Source: Bacillota bacterium (GTDB taxonomy: Bacteria; Bacillota; Clostridia; Lachnospirales; Anaerotignaceae). From it: 34,097 bases of DNA. Position numbers and translations under genes: made by a program. Shown here piece by piece: positions 1 through 9,702 of the stretch. Numbering within the stretch: position 1 is the stretch's first letter; each line of letters starts with the position of its first letter. The notes under the pieces are model-generated. The model did no database searches and was not told where the DNA came from. It saw only the letters and a list, made by a program, of their open reading frames with translations. The stretch covers positions 1 through 34,097 of the forward strand of contig JAFWDD010000053.1 of assembly GCA_017534115.1 (NCBI GenBank), written 5' to 3'.

Positions 1-657
1 AACGGAAACAAGTATCTTTTCATTGACACCGCCGGAATCAGAAGAAAAAGCAAAATCAAGGAAAACATAGAGAAATACTCAATTATCCGCGCAGTTTCCG
101 CTGTTGAACGGGCGCAGGTAGTAATTCTTGTTATAGACGCAAAGGAAGGCATTACGGACCAGGACACCAAAATCGCGGGAATAGCCCACGAAAGAGGAAA
201 AGCGGCCATAATCGCCGTAAACAAGTGGGATCTGATTGAAAAGGACAACAAAACAATGAATAATTTCATTAAGGATATCGACACGGAGCTGGCTTATATG
301 CCCTACGCCCCGAAGGTATTCATTTCCGCTCTTACGGGTCAGAGGATCCCCAAAATGCTGGACATGATAAAGGTTGTCTGGCAGAATCATACCCTGAGGA
401 TAAGCACAGGCGTTCTGAATGATGTTCTCGCCGAGGCTCTGGCATATCAGCAGCCTCCCGCAGACAAAGGCAGACAGCTCAAAATATACTATGTTACACA
501 GGTTTCGGTTCGTCCGCCTACATTCATCCTTTTTGTAAACAGCCGAGAGCTTCTCCATTTCTCATATAAGCGCTATCTGGAAAACAAATTCCGGGAAGCC
601 TTCGGATTTGAGGGAACGCCCATTCATTTTATCGTAAGGGAAAAAGGAGAAAAATAA
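1..657 (+). CDS. der: Ribosome-associated GTPase Der (EngA), 3' part only
   Basis: Open reading frame running in from the left edge in frame 1, so only the last 218 codons are present. Der is a tandem-GTPase protein needed for 50S subunit maturation. What is visible is the second GTPase domain from its G3 motif (DTAGIRRKSK, about codon 9) through the G4 motif NKWD (about codon 75) and a G5-like ISAL, followed by the C-terminal KH-like domain containing YVTQVSVRPPTFILFVN. The first GTPase domain and the second P-loop lie outside the window. An in-frame ATG at 256 is internal, not a start. plsY begins 2 bp after the stop, so the two are almost certainly cotranscribed. Confidence 0.95.
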   Translation, partial: NGNKYLFIDTAGIRRKSKIKENIEKYSIIRAVSAVERAQVVILVIDAKEGITDQDTKIAGIAHERGKAAIIAVNKWDLIEKDNKTMNNFIKDIDTELAYMPYAPKVFISALTGQRIPKMLDMIKVVWQNHTLRISTGVLNDVLAEALAYQQPPADKGRQLKIYYVTQVSVRPPTFILFVNSRELLHFSYKRYLENKFREAFGFEGTPIHFIVREKGEK

Positions 658-659
658 AA

Positions 660-1262
660 ATGTTTCGCATAGTATCTTTAATCATAGGATATTTTTTAGG
701 TTCCATTTCCTTCGCCTACTTCATAGGCAGGTCCCAGCATACGGACCTTAGAAAGAAAGGAAGCGGAAACCTGGGAACCACCAATACAATTCGAGTACTG
801 GGCAAAAAATACGGCGCCATCAATTTTATACTGGATCTGGCAAAATCCATCGCCGCGTTTTACATTTGCTACAACCTTTTCAAGACAGACGCTCTTACGG
901 CCGCTTTTTACGGCTCGACAGGAGCAATTCTGGGGCACGACTTCCCCTTCTACCTGAAATTCAAAGGCGGAAAAGGCGTTGCCGCTGCCATAGGCATGAT
1001 GATAGCAAACTGGAATCTCGCCACGATAATCACTATTGTAATCGGCGTATGCTTCGGCCTTTCGGGATACATATCCCTTGGCTCAATGGTGTTCGTTGTG
1101 ACCATACCCATTGTGCTTGCCCTCATGCATTACAGTCTTGAAATAGTGCTCATAACCGTGGGAATCGCCATTCTGACCCTGGTTAAGCACAAGGAAAACA
1201 TAATCAGACTTAAAAACGGAAACGAAAACAAACTTTTCAACAAAAAGAAACATACATCCTGA
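660..1262 (+). CDS. plsY: Acyl-phosphate:glycerol-3-phosphate acyltransferase PlsY
   Basis: Integral membrane enzyme (200 aa) that transfers the acyl group of acyl-phosphate to the sn-1 position of glycerol-3-phosphate, giving lysophosphatidate, the first step of bacterial phospholipid synthesis. All three PlsY signature loops are visible: GSGNLGTTNTIR (about residue 35), the glycine-rich FKGGKGVAAAIG (about 101) and HKENIIRLKNGNE (about 180). Between them are hydrophobic membrane segments. Length is normal for the family. The ATG is preceded by AAGGAGA at 644-650. It sits between der and gpsA, and GpsA supplies its substrate. Confidence 0.96.
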   Translation: MFRIVSLIIGYFLGSISFAYFIGRSQHTDLRKKGSGNLGTTNTIRVLGKKYGAINFILDLAKSIAAFYICYNLFKTDALTAAFYGSTGAILGHDFPFYLKFKGGKGVAAAIGMMIANWNLATIITIVIGVCFGLSGYISLGSMVFVVTIPIVLALMHYSLEIVLITVGIAILTLVKHKENIIRLKNGNENKLFNKKKHTS

Positions 1263-1296
1263 ATTTTACTTGTTTTTAGCGAAAGAAGGTAATTAT

Positions 1297-2295
1297 ATGA
1301 AAAACATATCTGTTATAGGCTCAGGAAGCTGGGGTACGGCTCTGGCGTATATGTTCGATAAATACGGACACAATGTGACCCTCTGGTCATGGAAGGAGGA
1401 AGAAGCGGCAAGTATTATCGCCCACAGGGAAAACGTGGAATTCCTTCCGGGAGTTAAGCTGGGCGAAAACCTTAAGGTCGTTACCGACAGAGCAAAGGCT
1501 GTTGAAGGCGCGGACATTATCGTTACCGCCATTCCTTCAAAATACCTCAGACTGAACATGGAGGCATTCGTGCCTTATATAAAAGAAGACCAGATACTTC
1601 TGAACGTTTCAAAGGGTATTGAGGACGAGACATTCTTCACTCTTTCAGAGGTTTTGGAGGATATATTCCCCAAGAACACCGTAGCTGTCCTTTCCGGACC
1701 CAGCCATGCTGAGGATGTCGGAAACAGTATGCCCACAGCCTGCATAGTAGCGGCCAAATCCGAGGAATGCGCGCAAATGCTTCAGCATGAGCTTACAAAC
1801 GAGAATTTCCGGTTATACACTGTTACGGACGTTAAAGGCGTAGGCTTAGGCGGAGCTTTGAAGAACATTATCGCCATTGCCGCAGGAATCTGCGACGGAA
1901 TCGGCTTCGGAGACAACATCAAAGCCGCCGTTATGACAAGGGGCATGGCCGAAATGGCAAGACTTGGCAAAGCTATGGGCTGCCATACGGAGACCTTCTT
2001 CGGGCTTTCCGGCATGGGCGACCTGATCGTTACCTGTATCAGCGAGCATTCCAGAAACCACAAAGCCGGCGTTCTTCTGGGACAAGGCAAGACCCTCCAG
2101 GAAGCTCTGGATGAAGTGCATATGGTAGTTGAAGGCGTTTCTGCGTCAACAGCGGCATATAATCTCGCTCAGAAATATAATGTTAAGATGCCCATTACAG
2201 AGGCTGTTTACAAGGTCTTATTCGACAATGCCGACGTAAGAATCCTTGAAAAGGATCTTATGAAACGCGAGGTTAAGGCAGAAGAATTCAAATAA
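1297..2295 (+). CDS. gpsA: NAD(P)-dependent glycerol-3-phosphate dehydrogenase GpsA
   Basis: Cytoplasmic enzyme reducing dihydroxyacetone phosphate to sn-glycerol-3-phosphate, the backbone precursor used by PlsY upstream. The N-terminal Rossmann motif GSGSWGTALA begins at residue 7. GPSHAEDV, the catalytic/substrate segment GLGGALKNIIAIAAGICDG and GLSGMGDLIVTC follow in family order. The start is taken at ATG 1297 behind a GAAAGAAGG site at 1281-1289, giving 332 aa. A TTG at 1270 would add nine residues with no ribosome binding site. Many Firmicutes carry spoIVA next to gpsA; here a terminator and an unrelated convergent operon follow instead. Confidence 0.96.
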   Translation: MKNISVIGSGSWGTALAYMFDKYGHNVTLWSWKEEEAASIIAHRENVEFLPGVKLGENLKVVTDRAKAVEGADIIVTAIPSKYLRLNMEAFVPYIKEDQILLNVSKGIEDETFFTLSEVLEDIFPKNTVAVLSGPSHAEDVGNSMPTACIVAAKSEECAQMLQHELTNENFRLYTVTDVKGVGLGGALKNIIAIAAGICDGIGFGDNIKAAVMTRGMAEMARLGKAMGCHTETFFGLSGMGDLIVTCISEHSRNHKAGVLLGQGKTLQEALDEVHMVVEGVSASTAAYNLAQKYNVKMPITEAVYKVLFDNADVRILEKDLMKREVKAEEFK

Positions 2296-2319
2296 TCAAA
2301 ATTTCACAGAATAAAATCA

Positions 2320-2356
2320 AGCCGCTTATACTCAATGTACAGGCGGCTGTTTTTTG
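2320..2356 (+). terminator. Rho-independent terminator after gpsA
   Basis: AGCCGC (2320-2325) pairs with GCGGCT (2343-2348) and is followed by GTTTTTTGTTTT. It lies 25 bp past the gpsA stop. The opposite strand has a weaker T-rich run after the same stem, so it may also serve the convergent tlpA gene. Confidence 0.75.
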
Positions 2357-2368
2357 TTTTCATTATTT

Positions 2369-2947
2369 TCAATCATTAATCAGGGATATACCGTCCTGAA
2401 GGCTTTTCCCGTCAAGGCTTCCCACTGTGCTTGCGGCAATATTTCCATCCCTGTCTATGAAATAGGTTGCGGGAATATAGTATACTTCATACGCTTTCAC
2501 TCCGCTTGAATTCTTATCAAAATACACAGGAAAAGTGTAACCTTCGCTCTCAGCAAAGTCCATAACGCTTTCAATAGTATCTCCGCCTGAAAGCAGGTTT
2601 ACCATAATAAAGTTCACATCTTCGCCTGTCTCATTATATTTTTCGTTGAATTCGGGAAGCTCCGCCAGACATGGACCGCACCAGTCCGCCCAGAAATTGA
2701 GGACTATCGGTTTGCCGTAAAAATCCGAAAGCCGGAATTCATTCCCGTCTGCGTCACAGAATGTGAAATCGGAAGCGGCTTCTCTGCCTCCGGAGGAGCT
2801 TTCTTCCTTTGTATTTTCATCTGTCTCCTGAACCGCGATCCTTTCTGTCTCATAGCTTCCGGCAAGCTTATTGTAAAGCGCCCGGATTCCTGCAAAAAGC
2901 ACTGCAAGTACAACTATTATGATTATAAGAATTTTCTTTTTGCTCAT
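2369..2947 (-). CDS. Membrane-anchored TlpA/ResA-like thiol-disulfide oxidoreductase
   Basis: Thioredoxin-fold protein of 192 aa held at the outer face of the membrane by an uncleaved N-terminal hydrophobic segment (residues 5-20). A Ser/Glu-rich linker (about 40-58) leads into the redox domain. The active site WCGPC is at residues 89-93 (C90 and C93) and the cis-proline region is YIPATYFID. It probably reduces or exchanges disulfides in extracytoplasmic proteins. The CcdA-type protein encoded 12 bp upstream would pass electrons to it across the membrane. The start has a strong AAAGGAG site just before ATG. Sequence alone does not separate a cytochrome-maturation, sporulation or general repair role. 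Confidence 0.9.
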   Translation of the reverse strand: MSKKKILIIIIVVLAVLFAGIRALYNKLAGSYETERIAVQETDENTKEESSSGGREAASDFTFCDADGNEFRLSDFYGKPIVLNFWADWCGPCLAELPEFNEKYNETGEDVNFIMVNLLSGGDTIESVMDFAESEGYTFPVYFDKNSSGVKAYEVYYIPATYFIDRDGNIAASTVGSLDGKSLQDGISLIND

Positions 2948-2959
2948 TATCTCACTCCT

Positions 2960-3622
2960 TTAACTCAGCGTCCGCAGAAATCTTTCGAGGATACCCGCTG
3001 CCATAAGTATTCCTACAAATATCAGAAGGCAGCCGCAGACTGTATTTATCACGTTATAATGGCGTTTTACCGCATCAAACGCGGATTTCAGACTGTCAAT
3101 GAGGACCGCGCTCAAAACAAAAGGAATCCCCAGACCCAGGGAATATACCAGAAGCATAAGCATACCTTCCGCCGCATGACCCTGCTGAGACGCCAGCATA
3201 AGGGCCGAGCCTAAAAATGCTCCCACACAGGGCGTCCAGCCCACGGAAAACACCGCTCCGAATCCGAATGCGGAGAAAAATCCCATATTATCCGTGTTTA
3301 CAGAGCCCTGCACACCTCTGAAAAGATTGAATTTCAGCACTCCCAGATAGTTTAGCCCAAAAAATATTACCGCCAGCCCGGAAATTATATTCAGCACCAT
3401 TCTGTGAGATGCGAAAAAGCCTCCCGCTGTGCCGGCCAACGCACCCATCGCCACAAAAAGCACAGTAAATCCGGTCACAAAACCCAGAGCGCATTTCAGG
3501 GTCCTTCCCGTTTTTCTTTCTCCGCCGCCCGCAAAATAGGAAGCGTATATGGGAAGCATGGGCAAAAGACAGGGAGATATGAATGTTATTATACCTTCCA
3601 TAAACGAAATCACATACTGCAC
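2960..3622 (-). CDS. ccdA: CcdA-type transmembrane thiol-electron transporter
   Basis: Polytopic membrane protein (220 aa from the GTG at 3622) of the CcdA/DsbD-beta family, which carries electrons from cytoplasmic thioredoxin to extracytoplasmic thioredoxin-like proteins. The two membrane-buried redox cysteines are in SPCLLP (C18) and TPCVGA (C132), each in the usual Cys-Pro context. GTG is preferred because GGAGGAGG lies 7 nt upstream; an ATG at 3658 would add 12 residues and sit upstream of that site. The first gene of a two-gene operon with the TlpA-like protein. The upstream region (3623-3760) is very AT-rich with several TATAAT-like hexamers but no convincing -35. Confidence 0.9.
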   Translation of the reverse strand: MQYVISFMEGIITFISPCLLPMLPIYASYFAGGGERKTGRTLKCALGFVTGFTVLFVAMGALAGTAGGFFASHRMVLNIISGLAVIFFGLNYLGVLKFNLFRGVQGSVNTDNMGFFSAFGFGAVFSVGWTPCVGAFLGSALMLASQQGHAAEGMLMLLVYSLGLGIPFVLSAVLIDSLKSAFDAVKRHYNVINTVCGCLLIFVGILMAAGILERFLRTLS

Positions 3623-3772
3623 TTGTTTTCCTCCTCCGGAAACAATGGAAAAGACCATGCTCCAAGCCTTTTCACTTCTGTAAAATTGATTTTATTATAA
3701 GATATTATAATTATATCACTTTAATCTCGGCAGCTGTATCACAAACAAAGCATAAAACACTCCATTCGGACA

Positions 3773-3806
3773 CAAAAATATCCCGCCTGAATTTACAAAC
3801 GGGATA
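3773..3806 (-). terminator. Rho-independent terminator after the parE-parC operon
   Basis: On the minus strand TATCCCG (3806-3800) pairs with CGGGATA (3785-3779), followed by TTTTTG. It begins about 10 nt after the parC-like stop codon. Confidence 0.8.
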
Positions 3807-3816
3807 CCAGTCGTAT

Positions 3817-6042
3817 TTATTCAAAAAGTTTCATCTGTCTCGATATATCGTTTTTATCCTTGTCCTCGTCAGCGATAAACCTGCCTGTACCGGGGATTTT
3901 CGCCGCTCTGTAAAACTCCGCGTTCTCGGACTCGAATTCATCTTTCAGGCAGATCCGGCTCACAAGACTGTTCTTTTTCAGTGTATATGCCGTAACACCT
4001 GCCGCGGATTTTGTGGTCATAAGAGGAATCAGCTCCGTATTGATAAGCATTGCCTTGTCGGAATCACGCACAAGAACAACGTCCGTATCCTCCTGAATCC
4101 GAAGTATTTTTATAAGATTTCCTTTCGCGGAATATCCCTTTATGAGCTTTTTCCTGCTGCTGTCGTATACGGAAAGAGGCACCTTTGCCATTTTGCCGTT
4201 GTCGTAGCCGAAAACAAGCATTCCTGAATAATCCTCCGCCGCGATGAATGCCAGAATTCTCTCGTCCTCCTCCATTCCGAGGATATTGTTGAGATATTCT
4301 CCGAGGCTGGACGCCTTGCAGTCGGGAATGTCGTTCGCTTTAAGCTTGTAAACAGCACGTTTGTCGGAGAAAAACAGTATATCCGACTTGTTGGTGGTCT
4401 CGCCCTCTCCGACTATCTCATCGTCATCCTTTAGCTTCTGCGCGCCTGCGGAACGCATGGAAACAAGGGATATTTTCTTGAAATAATTGTGCTTTGTGAG
4501 GAAAAGCCGTATTCCGTAATCCGCAACCATTTCCTCAGGCTTGATTATCTTGGTATCCTCACCGGTGAGGATCTCCGTTTTACGGTCTTTTCCGTATTTT
4601 TTTGAAACCTCCGCAAGCTCTTTGCAGATTATGTTTTTGATTTTTCTGTCGCTTTCCAGAGTTCCCTTCAGATCGACGATTTCATCGTAAAGCTCGGACA
4701 TTTCCGAAACTCTTTTCAGAATGTATTCTTTGTTTATGTTGCGGAGCTTGATTTCCGCGATATATTCCGCCTGGACCTCGTCTATATCGAAGCCTGCCAT
4801 AAGATTTGGCACTACGTCAACTTCTTTTTCCGTGTTTCGGATTATGGCGATGGCCTTGTCTATGTCCAGAAGGATTTTTGAAAGACCCTCCAGAAGATGG
4901 TATCTTTCGGATTTTTTATCTATATCGAATGAAATCCGGCGTTTCACGGAATCCATTCTGAAATCCGTCCATTCCCGCAGAATACCTTCGATTCCCAGTG
5001 TAACGGGACTTCCTTTTACAAGAAGATTGAAGTTGCAGCTCACTGAATCCGAAAGAGGCGTCATGGAAAAGAGCTTGTGCATAAGCATATCCGGATCCGC
5101 CGATTTTCTGATGTCCATGGTTATCTTCAGTCCGTTCAGGTCCGTTTCGTCCCTGATGTCGGTGATTTCCTTCACCTTGCCCGATTTTATGAGCGAGATT
5201 ATCTTGTCCACGATAGCCTCAATGGTGGTGGAATAAGGAATCTCGTATATTTCTATTACGCTTTCTTCTTTTATGTAGCGGTATTTTGCCCTTAACTTTA
5301 CGCTTCCCCTGCCCGTTTCGTAAATCTTGTTTATCTCCGCCTCATTATACAGAATTGCTCCGCCTGTGGAAAAATCGGGAGCCTTCAGATTGCTTAACCA
5401 GTCGGGTTTTCCCTTTATGTAGGCTATGGCCGTATCGCAGACCTCTTTCAGATTGAATCCGCAGAATGAGCTTGCCATACCCACGGCTATACCCTGATTG
5501 GGGTTCACCAGAATGTTGGGGAACGTTGTGGGCAGAAGGAGAGGCTCCTGCATTGAGGAATCGTAGTTATCCACGAAATCCACAGTGTTTTTGTCAATAT
5601 CCTTGAAAATCTCTCTGCAGACCGGCGAAAGCTTTACCTCTGTGTATCTCGCCGCCGCGTACGCCATATCCTTTGAATAGACCTTTCCGAAATTTCCCTT
5701 TGAGTCCACAAAGGGCACAAGAAGCGCCTCGTTGCCTTCCGTAAGACGGACCATTGTCTCGTATATCGCCTGATCCCCGTGGGGATTCAGCTTCATGGTC
5801 TGTCCCACTACATTGGCGGACTTTATTCTGTCGCCTTTTATAAGTCCCATTTGGTACATTGTGTACAGGAGCTTTCTGTGAGAAGGCTTGAATCCGTCTA
5901 TCTCAGGGATGGCACGAGACACAATAACACTCATAGCATAGGGCATATAGTTGATTTCAAGAGTGTCCGTTATCCTTTGCTCGCTTATGAAATTGTCCTT
6001 GGGGAAGTCTTCCTGTCCCTTTTTCTTTTTTCCCGACGCCAT
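3817..6042 (-). CDS. parC: Type IIA topoisomerase subunit A (divergent ParC/GyrA-like)
   Basis: Breakage-reunion subunit of a type IIA DNA topoisomerase, 741 aa, somewhat shorter than typical GyrA or ParC. DGFKPSHRKLLYTM matches the winged-helix region and AARYTE carries the catalytic tyrosine (Y133) that forms the covalent 5'-phosphotyrosyl DNA link. The C-terminal half has beta-pinwheel-like segments. The N-terminal NPHGDQAIYETMVR aligns with the quinolone-resistance segment, with Gln at the position of GyrA Ser83 (residue 91) and Glu at that of Asp87. It lies 13 bp after the ATPase subunit with AAGGAG in the gap, so the two form an operon. Named ParC-like rather than GyrA because of divergence; a separate gyrAB pair is expected elsewhere. 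Confidence 0.9.
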   Translation of the reverse strand: MASGKKKKGQEDFPKDNFISEQRITDTLEINYMPYAMSVIVSRAIPEIDGFKPSHRKLLYTMYQMGLIKGDRIKSANVVGQTMKLNPHGDQAIYETMVRLTEGNEALLVPFVDSKGNFGKVYSKDMAYAAARYTEVKLSPVCREIFKDIDKNTVDFVDNYDSSMQEPLLLPTTFPNILVNPNQGIAVGMASSFCGFNLKEVCDTAIAYIKGKPDWLSNLKAPDFSTGGAILYNEAEINKIYETGRGSVKLRAKYRYIKEESVIEIYEIPYSTTIEAIVDKIISLIKSGKVKEITDIRDETDLNGLKITMDIRKSADPDMLMHKLFSMTPLSDSVSCNFNLLVKGSPVTLGIEGILREWTDFRMDSVKRRISFDIDKKSERYHLLEGLSKILLDIDKAIAIIRNTEKEVDVVPNLMAGFDIDEVQAEYIAEIKLRNINKEYILKRVSEMSELYDEIVDLKGTLESDRKIKNIICKELAEVSKKYGKDRKTEILTGEDTKIIKPEEMVADYGIRLFLTKHNYFKKISLVSMRSAGAQKLKDDDEIVGEGETTNKSDILFFSDKRAVYKLKANDIPDCKASSLGEYLNNILGMEEDERILAFIAAEDYSGMLVFGYDNGKMAKVPLSVYDSSRKKLIKGYSAKGNLIKILRIQEDTDVVLVRDSDKAMLINTELIPLMTTKSAAGVTAYTLKKNSLVSRICLKDEFESENAEFYRAAKIPGTGRFIADEDKDKNDISRQMKLFE

Positions 6043-6055
6043 GCGTTTTATCTCC

Positions 6056-8026
6056 TTAACTTAAATCTATCATATCCAGATATTTATGTCCTTCTTCGGC
6101 AATATGGAGCTTTCTGCCGCTCAGATTATCGCCCAAAAGAAGCTCGAATTTTTCCTTTGTTTCCTGAATGTCCTCGGGCATGACCTGTATGAGCCGTCTT
6201 GTTTCCGGGTTCATGGTGGTCTGCCACATCATGTCCGGCTGGTTTTCGCCCAAGCCCTTGGACCGCTGTATTTTGTATTTGCCCTTTATCTTTTTCAGGA
6301 TGTCTGTTTTTTCCTTGTCGGAATAGGCAAAATATGTATTTTTGCCCGTTGTTATCTCATAAAGGGGCGATTCCGCGATGAACACCTTCTTCTCCTCAAT
6401 AAGAGTTGGCACCAGCCTGTAAAGCATGGTAAGTATGAGGGTCCTTATCTGGAATCCGTCCACGTCCGCATCGGTGCAGATGATGATCTTGCTCCACCGA
6501 AGCTTTTCTATGTCAAATGTGCTCATGCCTTCGCTGTGCTTGGTCTTTATCTCCACTCCGCAGCCCAGGACCTTGAGCAGGTCTGTGATTATGTCGCTGT
6601 TGAAAATTTTTCCGTAATCCGCCTTAAGGCAGTTGAGTATCTTTCCTCTGACGGGAATTATGGCCTGGAATCTTGCGTCTCTGCCCAGCTTGCAGGCACC
6701 CAGAGCCGAGTCTCCCTCAACTATGTAGAGCTCTCTTCTGTCAACATCCTTGGAACGGCAGTTTACGAATTTTTCTATTCTGTTATTTAAGTCAACGTTT
6801 CCCGAAAGCTTCTTTCTTACGTCAACACGGGTCTTTTCCGCCGTTTCGCGGCTTCTTTTGTTTGCCAGAACCTGAGCGGCTATCTTATCCGCTTCCATTT
6901 TGTTCTCTATGAAGTATATCTCCAGCTTTTCTTTGAGGAAATCCGTCATGGCTTCCTGAATGAACTTGTTCTGAATGGATTTTTTTGTCTGGTTTTCGTA
7001 GCTTGTAGATGTTGAGAATGAATTCACCACAAGAACAAGGCTGTCCTCAATATCGGAAAACATGATCTTCTTCTCGTCCTTACGGTAAAGATTGTTATTC
7101 CTCAGATACCTGTCGATAGCCGTCAGAAAACCCGATTTCACTGCTCTGTCGGGAGAACCGCCGTATTCCAGAAAGCTGGAATTGTGGTAATATTCTATCC
7201 TGCTAACATAATTGTTGAAGCAGAAAGCCATTTTGAATTTCAGCTTGTATTCCGGCTTGTCCTCCCGGTCTCTGCCCCTGGTTTCATGCTCGAAAATAGT
7301 TACATTCGTAAAGTTTTTATCCTCGTTTATTTCCTTCAGATAGTCCTCCAGACCGTTCTGATACAAAAATCTGTATGTCTCTTTGGAAGGTTCGTCATAG
7401 AGAATGAATTCCACGCCTTCGTTGATTACGGCCTGCTTTTTCAGCACATCCAGATAATAATCCAGAGGAATATTTATGTCCGTAAAGACCTCAAGGTCCG
7501 GTTTCCACTTTATTTCCGTTCCTGTTTTATAGAACGAGGCTTCCGTCTTTTTCAAGCCGCCTACATTTTTGCCTTTTTCGAAGTGAAGCTCATATATTGC
7601 TCCGTCTCTTTTTACTGCAACATCCATATATTCGGAAGCGTACTGAGTCGCGCAGGCTCCCAGACCGTTCAGTCCCAGACTGTATTCATAGTCTCCGCCT
7701 GCGGCGTTGTTGTATTTTCCTCCCGCGTAAAGCTCGCAGAAAACCAGCTCCCAGTTATATCTTTCCTCTTCGGTGTTATATTCCATGGGAATTCCTCTGC
7801 CGTAGTCCTTGACGCAGATCGAGCCGTCGGAAAAACGTGTTACCCTTATGACATTTCCAAAGCCCTCTCTCGCTTCATCGATGGAGTTGGAAAGTATTTC
7901 GAAAAATGAATGCTCGCATCCGTCAATTCCGTCTGAACCGAAAATTACTCCCGGTCTTTTTCTGACTCTGTCCTCGCCTTTTAACGAAGAAATGCTGTCG
8001 TTTCCGTAATCCGGTTTCTTCTTCAA
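6056..8026 (-). CDS. parE: Type IIA topoisomerase subunit B (divergent ParE/GyrB-like)
   Basis: ATPase subunit of the pair, 656 aa. The GHKL ATP-binding fold shows EILSNSIDEAREG (catalytic Glu43 and Mg-binding Asn47), KDYGRGIP and LNGLGACATQ. The TOPRIM domain follows, with YIVEGDSALGACKLGRD and CTDADVDGFQIRTL supplying the metal-binding acidic residues, and QTTMNPETRRL near the end. The reading frame opens with TTG AAG AAG AAA behind AAGGCGGTGG; a nearby ATG is out of frame and stops after seven codons. gltX ends upstream with a 30 bp gap, so gltX-parE-parC may share a transcript. GyrB usually has EGDSAGG; the Ala-Leu-Gly version here marks it as a paralogue. Confidence 0.9.
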   Translation of the reverse strand: MKKKPDYGNDSISSLKGEDRVRKRPGVIFGSDGIDGCEHSFFEILSNSIDEAREGFGNVIRVTRFSDGSICVKDYGRGIPMEYNTEEERYNWELVFCELYAGGKYNNAAGGDYEYSLGLNGLGACATQYASEYMDVAVKRDGAIYELHFEKGKNVGGLKKTEASFYKTGTEIKWKPDLEVFTDINIPLDYYLDVLKKQAVINEGVEFILYDEPSKETYRFLYQNGLEDYLKEINEDKNFTNVTIFEHETRGRDREDKPEYKLKFKMAFCFNNYVSRIEYYHNSSFLEYGGSPDRAVKSGFLTAIDRYLRNNNLYRKDEKKIMFSDIEDSLVLVVNSFSTSTSYENQTKKSIQNKFIQEAMTDFLKEKLEIYFIENKMEADKIAAQVLANKRSRETAEKTRVDVRKKLSGNVDLNNRIEKFVNCRSKDVDRRELYIVEGDSALGACKLGRDARFQAIIPVRGKILNCLKADYGKIFNSDIITDLLKVLGCGVEIKTKHSEGMSTFDIEKLRWSKIIICTDADVDGFQIRTLILTMLYRLVPTLIEEKKVFIAESPLYEITTGKNTYFAYSDKEKTDILKKIKGKYKIQRSKGLGENQPDMMWQTTMNPETRRLIQVMPEDIQETKEKFELLLGDNLSGRKLHIAEEGHKYLDMIDLS

Positions 8027-8056
8027 TACGCCACCGCCTTTTTCATGCCCTTATTT

Positions 8057-9505
8057 TTAAGCATTGAGGGCATTCTCCAAAATTTCTATTCCTTTTTTCA
8101 TTCTGATTATTGTTTCTTCTTTTCCGAGGATCTCCGCTAACTCGCTGGCTCCGCCGGGTGATGTGGGCTGACCGGAAAGGGCTGTTCTTACAGGCCAGAG
8201 CATCTGTCCGTTTTTGATTCCCATTTCCTTCACAAGGTCAACCAAAGCTCCGTAAATACCGTCGTTTGTCCAGTCGTTCAGGTTTTCCAGAACCGGAATC
8301 GCCGCCTTAAGGCTTGCCAGTGAATTTTCGCTGTTCGTTTTCATCTTTTTATGTGTGTAAAGGTCAGCGCCGTATTCGGGAAGCTCATTGAAAAATCCCG
8401 CAAGCTCCGGAATCTGGTTCAGTGTCTCAAGACGGGTCTTTACCATTTCCGCAACCTTTCTGATATCCACATTGTCCTTTGTAATAGTGGATTTGAATTT
8501 ATCCTCCGTCAGAGCCCAGAATTTATCGAAATCCATGGCTTTGATATATTCCCCGTTCATCCATGTGAGTTTCTTTTTATCGAAAATGGAAGGAGATTTG
8601 CTCAGGCCGGAAACATTGAATTTCTCGCAAAGCTCCTTGAGGCTGAATATTTCCTGATTGTCGGAAGGCGCCCAGCCTAAAAGGGCGATATAGTTTACAA
8701 GAGCCTCTACAACGTATCCTTCTGCAAGAAGATCTTCAAATGAAGGGTCTCCGTTTCTCTTTGAAAGCTTGTGATGCTCGTCCCTCATAACAGCGGGAAC
8801 ATGAACATATGTGGGAAGATCCCAACCGAATGCCTTGTAAAGCAGGTTATATTTAGGGGTTGAAGAAAGATATTCGCTTCCTCTTACGATATGGGTAATT
8901 GCCATGAGATGGTCGTCTATTACGTTTGCGAAATTATATGTGGGCATTCCGTCGGATTTGATTAAAATCTGATCCTCCAGCTCCGCATTGTCAACTGTAA
9001 TGTGTCCGTATACCACATCATCAAAGGACGTCTGTCCTTCCTTGGGCATTTTCTGTCTGATTACGAAGGGTTTTCCTTCTTTGAGATTTTTGTCTATTTC
9101 CTCTTTGGGAAGGCTGGCGCAGTGTCCGTCATACTTTCCGAAGCCCTTTCCGTCTTTGAGGCTTTCCAGCCTTTCCTTGTCGCAGAAGCAGTAATAAGCC
9201 TCCCCTTTTTCAATGAGCTGAAGGGCGTATTCCATGTAAATGCCTCTTCTTTCGCTCTGGATGTAGGGACCGTATCCGCCGTCCTTTCCGGGACCTTCGT
9301 CATATCCAAGACCCGTAAGCTCAAGGGTATTGAAAATCACATCCACAGAGCCTTCCACAAATCTTTCCTGGTCCGTATCCTCTATTCTTAAAACAAATGT
9401 TCCGTTTTCATGCTTGGCTATAAGATATTCATATAACGCGGTTCTCAAATTTCCTATGTGCATATATCCAGTGGGACTGGGCGCAAATCTTGTTCTGACT
9501 GTCAT
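8057..9505 (-). CDS. gltX: Glutamyl-tRNA synthetase
   Basis: Class I aminoacyl-tRNA synthetase (482 aa) that charges tRNA-Glu. The HIGH-type motif is HIGN at residues 16-19 within [13 protein letters not shown], the second signature is [10 protein letters not shown], and the KMSKS-type loop is KLSKRNGD. The YYCFC...YDGHC arrangement resembles the zinc-binding insertion seen in many bacterial GluRS. The length is typical. Many Clostridia lack GlnRS and use a non-discriminating GluRS plus GatCAB; this cannot be decided here. The ATG has AAGGAAG upstream. The upstream 277 bp are AT-rich and include the terminator of the next gene, with no confident promoter. Confidence 0.96.
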   Translation of the reverse strand: MTVRTRFAPSPTGYMHIGNLRTALYEYLIAKHENGTFVLRIEDTDQERFVEGSVDVIFNTLELTGLGYDEGPGKDGGYGPYIQSERRGIYMEYALQLIEKGEAYYCFCDKERLESLKDGKGFGKYDGHCASLPKEEIDKNLKEGKPFVIRQKMPKEGQTSFDDVVYGHITVDNAELEDQILIKSDGMPTYNFANVIDDHLMAITHIVRGSEYLSSTPKYNLLYKAFGWDLPTYVHVPAVMRDEHHKLSKRNGDPSFEDLLAEGYVVEALVNYIALLGWAPSDNQEIFSLKELCEKFNVSGLSKSPSIFDKKKLTWMNGEYIKAMDFDKFWALTEDKFKSTITKDNVDIRKVAEMVKTRLETLNQIPELAGFFNELPEYGADLYTHKKMKTNSENSLASLKAAIPVLENLNDWTNDGIYGALVDLVKEMGIKNGQMLWPVRTALSGQPTSPGGASELAEILGKEETIIRMKKGIEILENALNA

Positions 9506-9702
9506 ATCGCTATCTTCCTTTCAAATTCAGTTTATAATTGTATTTTCAAACCCGTAAATAAAAATATTTTCAGGGCAAATTTAAGTTTAAACATTGTCAA
9601 TACTTTATTTTATACAAAAAAATAAATCCTGTAAAGCGAAATCAAAAAAAGAATCCATATAATTTTGCAGAATTTCAAATATCCGCATATTTTCACACAT
9701 AA

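Noticed and set aside
6086-9391. Long plus-strand open frames opposite parE and gltX (for example 7184-7909)
   Set aside because: They lie fully inside conserved minus-strand genes, have no ribosome binding sites and give Phe/Cys-rich composition typical of antisense shadows.
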